64,000 bases of DNA. It comes from Pomacea canaliculata (taxonomy: Eukaryota > Mollusca > Gastropoda > Architaenioglossa > Ampullariidae). The position numbers and the translations under genes are program-made. Location of the stretch: positions 9,721,807 through 9,785,806 of the forward strand of contig NC_037601.1 of the NCBI RefSeq assembly GCF_003073045.1, read 5' to 3'. The notes beneath the pieces were generated by a model. The model ran no database searches and was not told the DNA's origin. It saw only the letters and a list, made by a program, of their open reading frames with translations. Positions 26,090 through 40,600 of the stretch are shown piece after piece. Within the stretch, counting starts at the first letter, position 1. Each line of letters starts with the position of its first letter.

Positions 26090-28789
26090 CACCGGTCGAA
26101 AAAAATTTTTTTTTGTTTCACGGGATAGCGCGGATTTTTTTGTATCAGCTATTTAGCCCTTGAATGAAGTTTCAAAAAATGGTTTTACTGCACTCGTCGC
26201 GCTATCGGTTGCCATGGAAACAATCCAAAATGGCGCCAAAACAAACAATTTTAAAAGCTAAAAACTTCTTCAATTTTGTGAGTAGACTCAAAATTCTTTT
26301 TGAAATAGTTACCTAAAAGACAGATCTACAATTCTATGATAAAGAATTTGCGAATTCCTCTTAGTTTTTTTTTAATAATTTTTTTTGTAAAAAAGTGTGT
26401 TAAATTTTAAGAAATTTTGATGTAAAACGGTATAACTACCAAACTACTAAGTAATTTTTAAAAAATCTATCATAGAAATGTTTAAATTTGTATGAAGAAA
26501 AGCTCAACCAAATTGCAGATCTATATCTCTTGTCAAAAAGAAGGAGTTAGCTTTTGAAGTAAACAGTCTCTAACCAAAACAAGGAACTGAGAAATCGCGG
26601 AAAGAAAAACTGAAAGCTTAGTAACTTCTAAACTACTCAATATTTTTTTAAAAGCTCTCATAGAAATGTTTAAATATGAATAAAGAAAACTTCAACCCAA
26701 TTTTAGGCCTGTATCACATGCCAATATAAAGTTATAAGCTTTTGAACTAAACAAGCTTACTAAAACAAGAAACTGAAAAGGCGAAGGAAAACAAAGTGAA
26801 AGCTTAGTAACTACTAAACCACTAAATATTTTTTAAAAAGCTCTCACTGAAATGTTTACATATGTATGAAGAAAACTTCATTCAAATTTTAGGCCTGTAT
26901 CACATGTCAATATAAAGTTATAGGGATTTTAAGTAAACAAACTGTAACAAAAACAATGAACGGAAAAAGCGCGAGCAGAAATATCAAGCTTAGTAACTTT
27001 GTTTTCTCTAAGCCTTTCATGTAATTTACCTGCTGAATGAAAAATATAACCATCTTTCAATGTGTTACTACATATAACTTTAACATTACTAATAAAATTA
27101 ATTATTTTATTCACTTTTAGAAAAGTCAACATGGTTGTGTTGTGTACCCAACTGCTGACCAGGCTTCAGAGAAGTACACAGTAATAAAAACAATGGTGTT
27201 TGCAAACATTGAGCAACACAGTTATAGCTTTAGTTAGTTATATAGAAGTTCAGTGTCCACTAGCTTCATGGTTTTTGCCATCTTTGGTCTTTTGCTATCT
27301 AACATTTAGTGATGCGCGATGTTACATATATTGCTTCCAATTTTTGCAAGCATCTACTGAAGTAGCAGCATTAGTAGGCAACACTCTCATCTTTCTTAGC
27401 CTTCAGTTGCAGGGTGATGGGATGAACATCAATTAAAGAAATTATTTCAAAAGCTTATAGGGGAGTATAACCAATTCTTGCAGCCCTATGCTCCACTGGG
27501 GGCGAATAGGAATAAGAATAACCTATTCATGAAATCTAGAGATACATCACTGGTGCACCAGAATTTAAGCAGCTGCTCATGTTCCGTTCCTCTGTATGCT
27601 AGGATTATTTTATGAATTACCTCTGTAGTCACATGGATTAAAGATGGTTGATTTTTGTGGCTAGGGGGTATCTTATTTTCTGTCAAAAATTTCTGGGAAA
27701 AGCACTATAGCTGTCTGGCCTTTTAGGGGGCTGACAATGATGTGCTCTCTAGACACTGAATGGCTTCAAACTTGACTAGATAGCAGTTTTCATTGTTTGT
27801 TAGGAATGTTACACATAATTGTCTTCACATTCTGTTTGTTACATTTGGTTGGAGTAAGACCATCCAACCCCCACCCAACCTTTGTTATCTGTGCAAATGA
27901 TGTAAAGCTGTTTCCCTACATTCCTGACAAAGTACATAAATAACTAGCATTGCAAGTTGACTCAAATGTGTAAATGTTCGCATCTAGTCCTGATTACTAC
28001 CGAGATTTGCAGCAGAAATGAAAACTTCGCTTTATTTTCAGCTCGCTTACCACATGACTGATGCTGATTTCGACAGCCGAATTCGGTTCGCTAAGTTACT
28101 TTTTTTAGCTGCTACGACGGTCTAAGAACGTCCACGTGGTTTTTATTTTTTTGCACGTGGTATTGTGAGAAGAAATGAGCGTCTGACAGTCACAATAAAC
28201 ATTTAATATTAACGTTAATGTCTTAGAAAAGAAAATATCACAGAACAAGCTTTGAGTTGCCTCGCCATTTGTTTATACATCCGGAGGCCATGAAAGTTGC
28301 CTTGTGGGATACCCGAGCACAGCCGAAGCGTGTTCGTGTGCCCTATGACCCCGTCTAGGTCGGCATTAGTGAATTCTGATTGGCTATATGCAAAGTATGT
28401 TACGCATGCGTCCATATAAGGAAGTTTCCGACCCTTTGTGTCGTCTAGAAAAGAGCTTGTATCATAGCTTGGGGCCTTCTAAGGGTTTTGACTCAGCCTT
28501 TGTTAGAAAATTCATGTCATGACCTTTCGACCGATATACGATGTGACACAGTTGCCCACGTGGCGAGGTGTGTTGCTATGTCTCAAACATTCTCTATTCT
28601 CGCTAATTCTGCGCTCGGGAAAAGTAAATAGGATAGAAGTAGATGTTTTCATTGACAAAATAGACATATTTCTAGATTATTCTATGAAAAACCACTTGGC
28701 GAGTGAATAGAACAAAATATGAACTTTGACAGTATGAAGTAATCTGAAAATGGCCAAAATGAAAAAATTTTGACAATTTTTCGACCGGT
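26090..28789. mobile_element. Possible 2.7-kb element bounded by CACCGGTCGAAAAA inverted repeats
   Basis: CACCGGTCGAAAAA starts at 26090 and its reverse complement ends at 28789. Between them lie a 186-bp tandem repeat, AT-rich sequence with no long ORF and a (GTT)-free right part. No clear target-site duplication was seen next to the ends. It could be a non-autonomous DNA transposon, or two copies of a short end sequence from separate insertions. Confidence 0.45.
26240..27005 (+). repeat. ~186-bp AT-rich tandem repeat, about four diverged copies
   Basis: The phrase GTAACTTCTAAACTACT and its variants recur at about 26431, 26621, 26807 and 26992, that is at spacings of about 190, 186 and 185 bases. 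Shared segments include TTTTAGGCCTGTATCACATG and CATAGAAATGTTTAAAT. Copies diverge by roughly 15-30 percent by eye, the first most. Confidence 0.8.
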
Positions 28790-28830
28790 GTGGGAGGGGT
28801 AAGGGTGACAACTTTGGGAGATTTGGTAAG

Positions 28831-28862
<32 letters not shown>

Positions 28863-28863
28863 G
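28831..28863 (+). repeat. (GTT)11 microsatellite
   Basis: Pure trinucleotide run just outside the right inverted repeat at 28789; reads as poly-Asn or poly-Gln on the minus strand but is not in a gene. Confidence 0.9.
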
Positions 28864-29830
28864 AAGAAGCGGCTGTTTACGATCAACAAACTGAACATTG
28901 TCCTGCACACAGTCTGAGGCTTTGTGTGCCTATTCTTTTTAAGTGATTTTTCCCGTGTCCAGAGATGATTGGACAAACGGTTGGGGGCTGTGCATCCGGC
29001 TGTCAGTCTCACCATCATCTGGAAAGGACATCGAGCTTCCAGTCCCACCATCAGCAGCAAGGGCAGTCGGACTTCACGAGCAGGGAGAGTCCTGTTGGTG
29101 TCTTACCCCTCCCCACTCACCCACTTTGTGTGGCCTGGTCAGGGTAGGATGGATCCCCGTCTAATGTGAAGATTCCGAAATTGGAGGGGGGTGAAAGGGG
29201 AGGGCTATTCATGCGATGATAGAAATCTACCAGACCGCCGGGCAGCCTGATTAAACTGATCAAACCATCGGGTCTCCCTGCTGCTGGATTGATGATACGT
29301 TGACCATAAATACTGCAGGACTTTCAAACTATCTTGACAGTGTGTCAGTCGTACTGTCTGACTGTCTCTCTCTCCCTTACGTGGCTGGTGGCTAGTGTGC
29401 GGATTGGCAGACACATACACCACGCGGAACTGTTGTATAAACATAACCAAAATTCACAAGTTTGAGAAAACACTCAAGCCAAACATCGACGAAATGCAGT
29501 TCTCACGCGGTTTGTCTAATTTGAAATTTGAAATACGTAGTTCAGAACGGTGACTTGACGATATCCCTCAATCACATTGGAGGCAGCCATCTTACAAACT
29601 TTTGATTATGGAGCAGGCCCATCACACCTCCAAGAAAAATTGAAGTGGCATGTGCCATCAATTAATAAAATTGTCTACAAACTTAGAAAAACAGATTCGT
29701 TACTTGAGAATACTTAAATAACGCACAGGTACTTAGAATCTCTATTGTTCACCACATTATATTCTGATAATCACACGTGACTACAAGAGTCAAGGTCTTG
29801 AAGTCTCAGGAAATCAGGTAATAGCGAAAC

Positions 29831-29903
29831 TTGTTGACTTCCATATATTCTGTCATCTTGTTGACTTCCATGTGTTCTGTCATCTTGTTGACTTCCATGT
29901 TGC
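29831..29903 (+). repeat. 27-bp tandem repeat, three copies
   Basis: TTGTTGACTTCCATGTGTTC plus TGTCATC at 29831, 29858 and 29885, the last truncated. Confidence 0.9.
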
Positions 29904-32900
29904 TTGACGTTGCGATCCGTGTCTCATCGAGACTTGCTGAGGACACTACACGCGTGTACTGAGTGCAGCAAACCATCTCAAAATAAATCTCTTGCAATGA
30001 AAATAGTAAATCGAATCAGATGTCGAACGATCGCTTATAAAAACAAAAACAAAACAGCACATTGCTATATTCTCAATGTTTTGAAAATCCTATATCGGCG
30101 AAGTTGAAAACTTCTCTCTCCACTAGGACAATTTGTCTAGTTTGTCCAACAAGCTGTCACCACCTCAACGAGAAGCTCCAAGACATAAAAGTAATTCGAT
30201 CGAAATTCCATTTTAGTGTTTCAGACGGTCGGCCTAGTTATTGGCCATGTGTTCAGTTGGACGTGAGAATCTGGCTTTATACCACAGCTGAGCCCGGCAT
30301 TCTCGCTGTTCTCGGCGGTACTGAACGAGATTTAACGGGATGTCTTCAATATCAGTAGTGCTGTCGATCTGTCTGTGGGTCATCCACAAACCACTGACAC
30401 CGCCTGCTGGTATTTTAGGAAGAAAGATAGTCCCCACTGGACCTGTTGAAGTATTTTATCTCACCAGTGGACATCCCCCAACACATCCAGCCATCCCACG
30501 CACGACTTGCCCCAGACAGTCAACTGGCCTTGACCATAAATTAGCAGGTAAAGGTCAAGCGATGGAGAGAAAGTCCCAAGGTGCAATAAATTGCAGTTTC
30601 ACGGTTAATAAAATGATGAGACAGGATTTGGTGAATGATGCAGCTTGGTGTACTCCCTGGATGCTTGAATTCTGAGATCATCTCTGGAGGTCACCAGCTG
30701 TGGTGAAGAATGTGTTCTACTTTCGTGTCCGGTCTGGTTTAGCCAAAAGGAAAGGACATTTTGAGACAGGAAAGACAAGAAAGTCTGTCTTGTAAAAGAA
30801 TTACAGCCTTACAACGTTTACAATGTATTTACTGTCACTTCAACAGTGTTGACACAATTTCCACTATGTGACTACGGGATTTAAACTGTGGACAAGACCA
30901 GCAAGGTCTGGGTGATTCAAAGCGTGGTTACAGGATTAAAACCGTCCGGTCACGTGTTGTCGCTGTCGTCTCCACCCTGTGCAACCGCTGACTGGCGAAG
31001 GAGGGATACAGTGCCATTCTTTGAGGCATCGGGAGATTAGGTGAGGGTGTGTCACGACAAAGACAGCGCATGCCACATGATCACTGGAATTTAAAAAAAA
31101 TCTCCTGCCACAGACGACAGACACATATTAATACGCGCATTAACACACAGGCGGGCGTGAAATTGAGAAATGATGGAACTAGGTCACAGCCTCGTTTTGA
31201 GATTCACAACGATCACACAGCTAGAGGTGGGGTGCGCTGAGGAGTTGATAACATGGATGGGAGAGAGCATTAACACCGTTTGTTTGCCAGGCTCAGGTCT
31301 CATTATCTGACTGTCACAAACAGATAGGGAGGACAACTGCCTTAATTTGTCGGCAGGATTTCAAAGAAAGCCGACGATTACCGATGTGGAGAAGGAGCAT
31401 GTCACAGAGTTACATGTGTTTAGGGGTAGCGGAGGGAACATGAGGAAGCGAATGGGGAGCCAGACATCCTGCTGCTTTTTCTATCACTCACGTGTGTTAG
31501 TTCTCCTTGAACAGACGACAAACAACAGTCTCTTGCATGCAATAATCAGGATCCGTGGGTCGAAGAGAGAAGAGGACAAACCTTGGATGCAGCCGAAATA
31601 TTTGGACAGAGCTATCCAAAGGACGCTTTTGTCAATTAAAACCAAATTGACCCTGCCAATCCAAATGATCCTTTATCATTCACAACCCTGTAGTCCAGGA
31701 TCTTGTTTTGGCTGTTCGGGTAGAGAAGTGAATGACAGAGTTGTGAGTGCATCTTAAAAGGATTTCTTGGAATTAAGGGGAATGTGTTATTAATTATTAG
31801 TATTTTCTTTTTCTCGGGTTTATAATCAGTACATGTTTACTATTACTAACGTCTGACAGAATTATTTTTAGTGTATTTTTATTATTCTAAATTTCTTCTC
31901 CTGATTGGAATTTCAGCTATATTTCTACTTTCTAAGATTATTTAACCTCTCTGATGATATTATTTCTTCTATTATTGCTCTTATATTTTTTGGAGGTGTA
32001 CTTCTTATATTTATCTATTATTTGTTATTACTCTTTTCTTTCTCATCAGTGCCAAAGATTTTACTTTTTCTTCTATCGTGCGATAACGTTCTTCTTCACT
32101 CAGTGCTTGTCCTTTCTCTCTCACACACACTCACCTCTTATAAAAACAATGTTGATGAGCGTCCCACTCCGGACTTTTTTTCAGGATATTAAGCTTTTAA
32201 GGCGATTTTGCTGACCCATAAACTGGCGAGAAGAAAATCTCAATCTTTAAAATCCTTTTAATTAACAAAATCCCTTGCACCAGCTCCGAGACAGCCGGAA
32301 TGAACTTTCCTCAAGACCAAAATGTTCATTTCCCCATTATGATGATAATGATGGCAATGACGACGACGATGATGATGTCTCACCATTCAAGCTACTAGTT
32401 GCTAGGCGGGCCTGGGTTCTTTCTCAATGTGACGATATCCATCTCTCATATGTCTGTGTAAAGTATTAGAGACGTTGTCACGTGACTACCCAAGTCAGTC
32501 AATCATGCTCATGTGACTTACTTTCCAGCGCCGCCGGGTGGCAGCCTGGCTTAAAGACAGCTGGAACATATCGCAGTCAAAAGACCTCTTTCGTATTATT
32601 AATGAACGCCTCAAACACGAAATCACAAACAGATAAACGGTTTCCGATATATTTAAGATGTGCGAACGCTCAGTTCAGGCAGCCGATACGGATGGTAGGC
32701 GACCTTCTAGTCTCTGAGGAGAGTGAAATCAGACTATTGGCTATTTCATAGTCTTGTTTTATGAATAACAACAATAATGATGATGATGAAGATGGACATT
32801 TAATATTGCAACAGTTTCATATGATTGTGATCCCCTACAGCAAGAGTAAAGAAGTCGCCAGTCTGTATTTCTTGGTGAAGGAAAGTGAAGTAATTTGTGC

Positions 32901-33268
32901 ATGGAATGTCGTGCACAGTTCTCCCACTGCGCAATGTTCTATACCCATGATGCACAGCGATTCATTTTCTGTTCTGTTCCTCACCCCGGCTAAACAGTCT
33001 GCTGTATATTATTTCTAATATTGATTTTACTGACAACCATGGCACAGGGCAACGGTGAAAAGGTCAAATCTCGCTTTTGCAATGTCTAGCCGTCACCTGT
33101 TTTGCAAAATATCTGGCTTTTGTTAGACTGGCATCGACTGTTGTTGTACTGACTGCTGTTGTGTCGAATGATACTTTATGGAGATGTCGACTATTCCTTT
33201 CTTATTTATATGATGCAATGCGTTGCAAGAAAAGTTCCCACTAGTACTCTGATAGAGTACAAATCACA

Positions 33269-33274
33269 TTTATT
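33269..33274 (-). promoter_or_regulatory. Candidate poly(A) signal of COG7
   Basis: AATAAA on the minus strand, about 460 bases after the COG7 stop codon. Inference from the hexamer and position only. Confidence 0.35.
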
Positions 33275-33732
33275 TTGGAATATTTCTTCGCCTAAAAAAA
33301 TCATGTAATTAACTTAAACGTTACACTGATAAGAATCATGTACACCAGATGAGCGCTACGATGAAGAGTCCCCTCTCTACAACACTCCTCGCTGCTCCCG
33401 ACAATGTCTCTTTTCCCCCTCAAATCAGCACGCGACAGAAGAAATAAAAATGAGAAGTGTCCACCAAAAGTTACCAACACCAACACGAAGTTTGTTCCTG
33501 ATAGTAAACATACGATTGGCCCACAGCCGCACATCTGTAGGCCTGTTCCCAGAAGGTGGCGACGCCTGCGAGCGAGAAAGCGAGGGGACAACTCTTGCTT
33601 GTTGTCGGTCGACAACACGAACAGTGACTATAAGGCTTCCCAGCGTGTCCGGACCTTAGACTCTCAGGTCTGTAGGTCACGCCAGGTGACTAAGCCCCCA
33701 CCTGGTCCCCCGGCGTGTTCTGCATGACGTCA

Positions 33733-33899
33733 TCACACGTCGAGGCCGCGCGTGCTGGCGATGGTGTGAGCCAATCGTTGTGGCATCAGCTCGGCCCGCT
33801 CAGAAAACTCTTCCGGCCGGGCACGCAGCAGCGCGTCGATCTGCGTCAGCGTCTCCGAGGTCTGGAGGCCAAGGTCGTCCAGAACGTTGGTCAGGTACT
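33733..33899 (-). CDS. COG7: COG7 exon 24 with stop
   Basis: Completes Glu, then 54 codons from [20 protein letters not shown] to ASTRGLDV and TGA. Acceptor CCTCAG. Confidence 0.95.
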
Positions 33900-36800
33900 C
33901 TGAGGAATCGGAAGAAGTATTTATAAATAGAAACACGCAAGTTAAACTGATGTCCTTTACCGACACTTCCTACTACATATGTACCTTCTCCACTTCCCCA
34001 CCTGCGCACTGATCACCACTTGCCCAAGCACCCAAGCACCAGCCAGTGTGAATACCTACCCAGGTCTGTGATGAGCTGCTTGGTGCCATGTGACGTCAGC
34101 TGTGGGATCTTCAGCATTTCCTCCCCAAACACATGCATTGTACCCCGTGCCACTGACTCCAGCCACAGGTCAGCCAAGTGCTCGGGCGGCTCTGTTACAT
34201 CACACCCGTCAAACATGCTATTTAGCTGATCATCAATAGACCTGCTACTTACTGTACCAACATCAAACACGTCAGACCCATTACTTACAGTATCAATGTC
34301 ACATAAGCAGACCTGCTACTGATTATATCAACATCATACAAGACATCCCTGCTTCCCATACGAATGTTGTACACCTCATACATGATAGTTACTGTATCGT
34401 CACATTTGGGAGACCCATTAATTACTGTATCAATGTCACACATGTGAGATCATCTACTTACACATATATTGACGAAAACACGTGAGAAAAAGAAGCATTA
34501 ACATTTTTAAAAAAGGGAAAAGGCCCTGACCTTGCTCACTGGTGTAGGGCAGCTTGCTGTGTCTCAGGGCGATTGTTAGCGCAGGGCTGTCTTGAATGGT
34601 GAAGGGTTCCAGGTGCTGAGGCAGCGTCATTAGGTACTGACCAATCTGCACACAGAATGCATCTTCAATGTTTGGCCCTTCTAAAAGCCACAAAGTGAAG
34701 ACAAACTACCTTACTACAAGTGAGTTCAAGTCTACAGGATTGGCCAAAGTAGGAAACTTTTTTTTCAGCCAGGAGAATGTCTACAGGCCTATGCACACAG
34801 CACTTGGGGACTGTATATTTTGCAAGCCTGGGAAAAGTTTCTCTGCACAAGATGGATGTTTACATAAATAAATTGTCACTACATATATCGCTAACAGCTT
34901 CTGATCAGGGACATACTTGAATCATCTCCAGCACGGTTGTCACAACTACAGTTTCCATGTACAACTTGTACAAGTCTGGCAGTCTTATTCGTTTTCCTAG
35001 ACTTCTTGAAAAACACTATTTACGGGATGTAATGTCATTCAACTCAAGATCAGAATTGTGAAACTTCTTACTTCCCTTTATGTGTGCAAATGAGACCAGA
35101 CATTCTCTCTGGTTTTGGTCATGAAAAGAGGACTGTCAGTAGGTTCAACATGACCACATTGTGTGTGTGTGTGCACACAGGTGCAAGGGAACATGCATTC
35201 ATAAAGATCTTTATATTTTCACACTGGGACCCTTAGGTCCACAGACACATCTGAGCACACAATACAAAATTTTTTATTACTGCAGCATTTCACACCTCAG
35301 ACAGTGAAAGATAACAAATGGCTATATGCCTCAAGAGATTCAATATAAACAGACCATCACAAACCTTTGTAATATACTCCTGAGGTGCCATGCTAAAGGT
35401 TGGAAGGTCCGAAGTTAAAGCTCCCCCAGAGCTTTGGGAAGTCCAGACCTGTAAAGAAAAAGAAAAGTAAAAAGCTGAGGTTGATTGTATGAAGTCCTTG
35501 CTTAACTATGCAGACTGACCATAAAACTAACTCTTTGTAAAATAAACATCTTTAAACATTTCACAACAAAGCAAGCAAGCAGCTGATACTAAGGGAAATT
35601 GTGCCTACAGTTCTAACCCTAACCCTAACCCACAACCTATATTGTGCAGACACATACAAACCTTTCCCCTAAACATTCACACACATATATATAAACACAC
35701 AGATGTAACACAAATATACACATGTGCATGCTGCACTTTCATATGATCCAGGTAGTTTCTGTGATATAACCAATGATCCAGATAGTTTCTATGACATTAT
35801 AACCAATGTTTACAACTTTTGATCTCGAAATACATTTTCAGCAAAAATTAAACCTGTTTTTCTCATAACATTCTGACCTCCATGGTGGAAACATTGCTCA
35901 AGTAATTCTTGAGTTGTGCAAAGACTATCTCAAAGGCAAATTTGTGAACATCTTCACTGAGTCGACCGAGGTCTGTCATGACTTCCGTTAACACAGATGG
36001 TGTGTCTCCTGACAGCAAACAATACAAGAATTTTTTAAACAGACAATCATTTGATGCATGAATGAAAAAAGAAACAGCAAGAGAGAGAAAGTACTTTTCT
36101 TGCAATAAATTATACAACATGTACATCTTAATAAGCACATGAAATGGTACCCTCTGTTATTAGATTTAGCACTTAAAATGTCTGATGTACAGTTACATTG
36201 TCAACTTATGTTATGTAGCAAGTTATAATACTAAATCATGTAGCAAGTTATAAAGTTAAGTAGAGAAAACGTTACCATCTTCCAGCTTTTTCACAAAGGC
36301 TACCAGAGCTTCCCTTTCATCCTCACTACTCAGGAATAATGATGCCTGGAATGACAGGGTCTGAATGCGGCTGATGTGTCTGGAGAAAATTCAAAAGACG
36401 AACACGATAAACGTTACTACTGACACACCTACTGTTGAATGCTGCTCACCAGGTGCCGTCAATAATGGAAACATTATCCAATCTTGCATAATGATTAAAA
36501 AGCTACATTGATCTGTTTACTTTCTGCTGTAGTCCCAACTCTGCAAGAGTGGTGCCAGAGTTTGCAGTATGGTGGTAATAAGCTGCTTGTCCAGATCTTG
36601 CATGCTCATCAGAAGACAACCTACAAAAGCACAAATGTCAAGTTTTGTTTGAAATTTGATCAAAAATATCAAATTTATTAGACAAAATGTTATCAAACTT
36701 ATTAAATAAAATAGATTTATTAATTTCTTTATTAGTTTATTTTTCACAGTATCTCCAATGTGCTGAAGACAACAAAAGGCTCCCAATATTAATATTCTAG

Positions 36801-37595
36801 GCAAAATGTAGACTGAACTGATTTCATGAAACAGTTCAAGGCTCTTAATAGTAATATTCTAGAAGACATGTACAGCGTACTGATTTCATAAAAATATTTG
36901 TGGTTCCTGATACTAATATATTCTAAGCAACAAAGTCTGTTATTAATCACAACACAAAACTTTCATTCTGAAGAAAAATGCAGAGACAATGCACAATCTG
37001 CTGGCACCCAATTTTTATCAAGTTATAAAATGATTTATAGATTAAAGATATAGTGATAATATCAGCACCACTGCTCTTCATGCAATGGTACAGACTATGA
37101 TTTATCAATACCATTGTGAAGAATGCAGTGCTGCATCAATACTGATTACAGTCATGGTTACTCTTGCTTCACCCATCAAGACATTCAGACAACATAAAAG
37201 GAAGAGTAATTAAACTTTGACAGTGTAGTTCCTCTTGCTTCAACTGTCATCACATGTGGATGTCATGAATGGGAATGAAGTATAATTGCAGTGACTGCAT
37301 GAGTGCTATTCACTCACCACAGGTCTGAATGATGCGGAGAGAGTGTTGAAAGTGGGACCAGTCTTCCACTTCATTTGTTCCACCTGCTCTGCACTTCTCT
37401 CTAATGTTGACCAGCACTCGTCGAAACTCCCGTGTGTAACTTGCAAAGAATGTCTTCAGAAAAAACAAATTTGATAAAAAGCTGGGAAATGATCAAAACT
37501 TTGAAAACAATCTGTATGCATATGAAACAAATATGTCATTTCTGTCATCGTGATCTTTGAAAAAATACATTATCTCTTAAAAATGCAACATAAGA

Positions 37596-37640
<45 letters not shown>

Positions 37641-40600
37641 TATTGGGAATAATTGGTCTGCTTTTGCTCAGATTCTAGCAAATGTTTTGATGACACAAAT
37701 CGATGAAAGTTTTCTGCATCTTGTTACCACACACTAGCATCAAATTCAGAAAGAGCACCTTATATGCCTCAAGCAGTGCCCGGTAACAGCAACCATTGCT
37801 TAGTTTTCGGCATCGATCATTGGACTGTAAAACAGGAAACAGTTTCAGTGACAAGTGAAGTTCTAGGCAAATCAGTTCCTAACACAACAGAACTCTTACT
37901 GATATGAGCAAACAAAAAACAGTATTACACATGGACAGACTTCTTACACGCATCTATACATTTTCTTAGAAACCAGTCAGTAGCAGTTAGCCAATACTCA
38001 GTACTGGTCAGAGCCTGTGTTTGAAATACCTGGCTAGTACTCACCATATTGGCAGCACTGAAGATCTTGTTGACTGATTCTGATAAGAGTTGCACAGTGT
38101 CAAAGACTTCTTCATGATCCTTAGATGAAGACAAATCAATATGACAATTGAAACAAAGTCATGAAACTAGTCAACTCCATCATCATAAATATACCAAGAC
38201 AACAGTGTAGCATACAAAGTACAAGATCAGTCAAGATAAACCAGTAAAACAAAGAAGAGGCTATGACATATTAGTGTATCCCAGCTTACAAATGATCTTC
38301 TTTGTCAAATTTACAAGTAAAGCTAATTCGCTGAAGAAATCTTGTGAGCTGGATCCTGGTCTGACCACCATCTTGTCTGAGTGTTTTGACCTACTGATTC
38401 CAGTCATTACAAGATCATTAACCCCTCTTTATCAACAGGTTCTCTTCTTCCTCTCTTCCTCAACAGGCTCTCTTCCTCCTTTTTCAAACACGTGACTCAT
38501 TCTAAGAAGCATAATCTTGACCTTAATGACCTGAAGAACTACCACTCCGTCTCCAACCTTCAGTTTCTAAGATTGTGGAGAAAGTTGTCCTTCAACAACT
38601 ACTACGACATGTTTCCTTCTAGTCTCCTTGAGCCACTCCAGTCGACTTACTGTCAGCACCACTTGATCTAGATTACTCTTGCGCAGACAGCGAACAAGTA
38701 TTATCTGTTTGTGATCGTGGCCACTTATCAGTCCCATCTATGCTCGATCTATCAGCTGTTTTTGACCCTTTGGACTATCACATTTTCCTTCAGAGGCTTC
38801 ATACCACCTTTGGCATCTCTGGTACAGTCCTTGGTTGGTTCCACTCCTGTCTGCTCGCACCCAATCTGTTAGTGTCCACAGCTTCGCATTAAAACCTGCC
38901 TCAGGGTTCAGTCCTTGGGCTTCTCTTATTTATTGCCTCTGTCCACTTGGTCTTATGATTCACCACTCTGGCCTTATCAAGTGCATTGAACTTGTCTCTA
39001 TGTGCAGAAATGTGCTATATAAACCCTATTATTATTATAATAAAGACATTTTACTTGTAAAGTTCCTTTTAAATTTCTAAATGATATATTTTGGGGAGAA
39101 AAATCACAGGCAAGTCAAAGGAAGTGAATTAAAACAATAAATAAAATAAATGAAATGGAAAAAAATCCCATATGTAGTCAGAAGGGTTTTAAAAAACCTA
39201 CCAATCGGACATTGTCTAGGGCCTTGCTAAGAGCCACCTCTTCAAACACCTTGTACTTGACCAAGTAGGGTCTGTATGGCTGGTACACAGCTTGGAGCAG
39301 ACGCTCAAGGCTGCTAGCTTCTGCTGCAGTGTCTGAGAATGGATGTACACGGATCAGTAGCCCCAGATTTTAGAAAAAAGGATTGGGATTATCATCACAT
39401 GACATCTAAATTTGCATAACAGAAAAACTGTTAACCAACAAACATTTCATGCATCAAGGTAGCCACCTCATTAAAATGTAAACTAAGCAATGTAGAATAT
39501 AAGCACACCTGTCAGATAAGCTTCAACAGCTGTTTCTATGCTCTTCGCAAATCTGTCGGAACCCTAGATTGAAAGAAAAAACAATAGACCACATTTGCTG
39601 GAAAGGTTCTTTCATTTAGTAGTACCTAACAAAGTTGCAAACTCTATCTCACTGTATGAAGACTTTTTTTTTTGAAGTAATACATTTTTCTGGTCTCTCT
39701 TCCTTCTCCTTGTCTCTCACAACACACATACCATTCTCTGACAGCCCACATATTTACAAATATTTACCAGAAAAATACAATTAAGTCAGTTTTATGCTAC
39801 GCATTAAATGAACTACAACTTGATATGCTTTTCAATGCACTGGACTATTTGTTGTGAGATTTTTTTTTCCACTGTAGAATGGTGATGTTTAACCTGCTTC
39901 AGTTCCACAAGAGCATCAAGGATGTCAGAACTCTGCTGCAGGTGAGAATTAAAACAACTAGACAGTGATGGATCCAGTGTCAGCAAGGCATCAGACAACA
40001 TGTCCACAATGACAGGTACAGGCTCTTTGAAAACCGCAGATGTCCACATGATCTGCACAAAGTAACAAACACACTTTAAAATATCCACAACATGCTTAAG
40101 GTCTTACTTTTAACTCCAAGAATAAATATATTTTAAAATCTCCAAAATGTACTATGGCCTTAATTTTTGTGATGAATATAAGACACTTCAACATCTAGTG
40201 CACATTAAAAAAGAAAAAGAACCAAACACCAGATCTGTCTGGGGACCTGTAAATGCCATGTGGAGTGCAGCAGGTCATAGAGTTCAGTCATCCACTCCTG
40301 CAGCTTGCCAGCGCTGTGTGTCTCAACAATTGTCTTCCAGGACTGCAGAATCTGAGTCTGAGAAATGTAAAAACTACCATTTTCACATTCAGCAATATCC
40401 ATTTGCAATTTGTAACTAATAAGTAAGAATTTCCAAGGAATATATTATTTACAAAACAGTGGGAACAGAAAATAAAGTAAAACAAAAATAAAAACAGATA
40501 ACAAAGAAATATTCAAGGATGTGCATTTGTAACCTATTCAAGCAAGTTGTACAGCAGAGTGCTGTCACACAGACAAACAGATATGTTGACTGGTAATACT

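Larger units (their letters stand above)
23365..33268. other. Receptor 3' flank and intergenic DNA up to COG7
   Basis: No gene recognised. Holds the repeats listed at 24.6, 26.1-28.8 and 29.8 kb. The longest ORF (31347-31757, 136 codons) resembles nothing I know and shows no conserved motif. Confidence 0.6.

Noticed and set aside
27118-27230. THAP-domain start (CCVPNC-like reading near 27140), suggesting a P-type transposase in the 26.1-28.8 kb element
   Set aside because: Only a handful of residues fit, the frame stops at once, and the rest of the zinc-binding motif is missing.
31347-31757. 136-codon plus-strand ORF in the intergenic region
   Set aside because: No recognisable domain, ordinary intergenic composition and no flanking splice or poly(A) context.
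33404-33727. 107-codon plus-strand ORF downstream of COG7
   Set aside because: It overlaps the probable COG7 3' UTR, has no family resemblance and no splice or promoter support.
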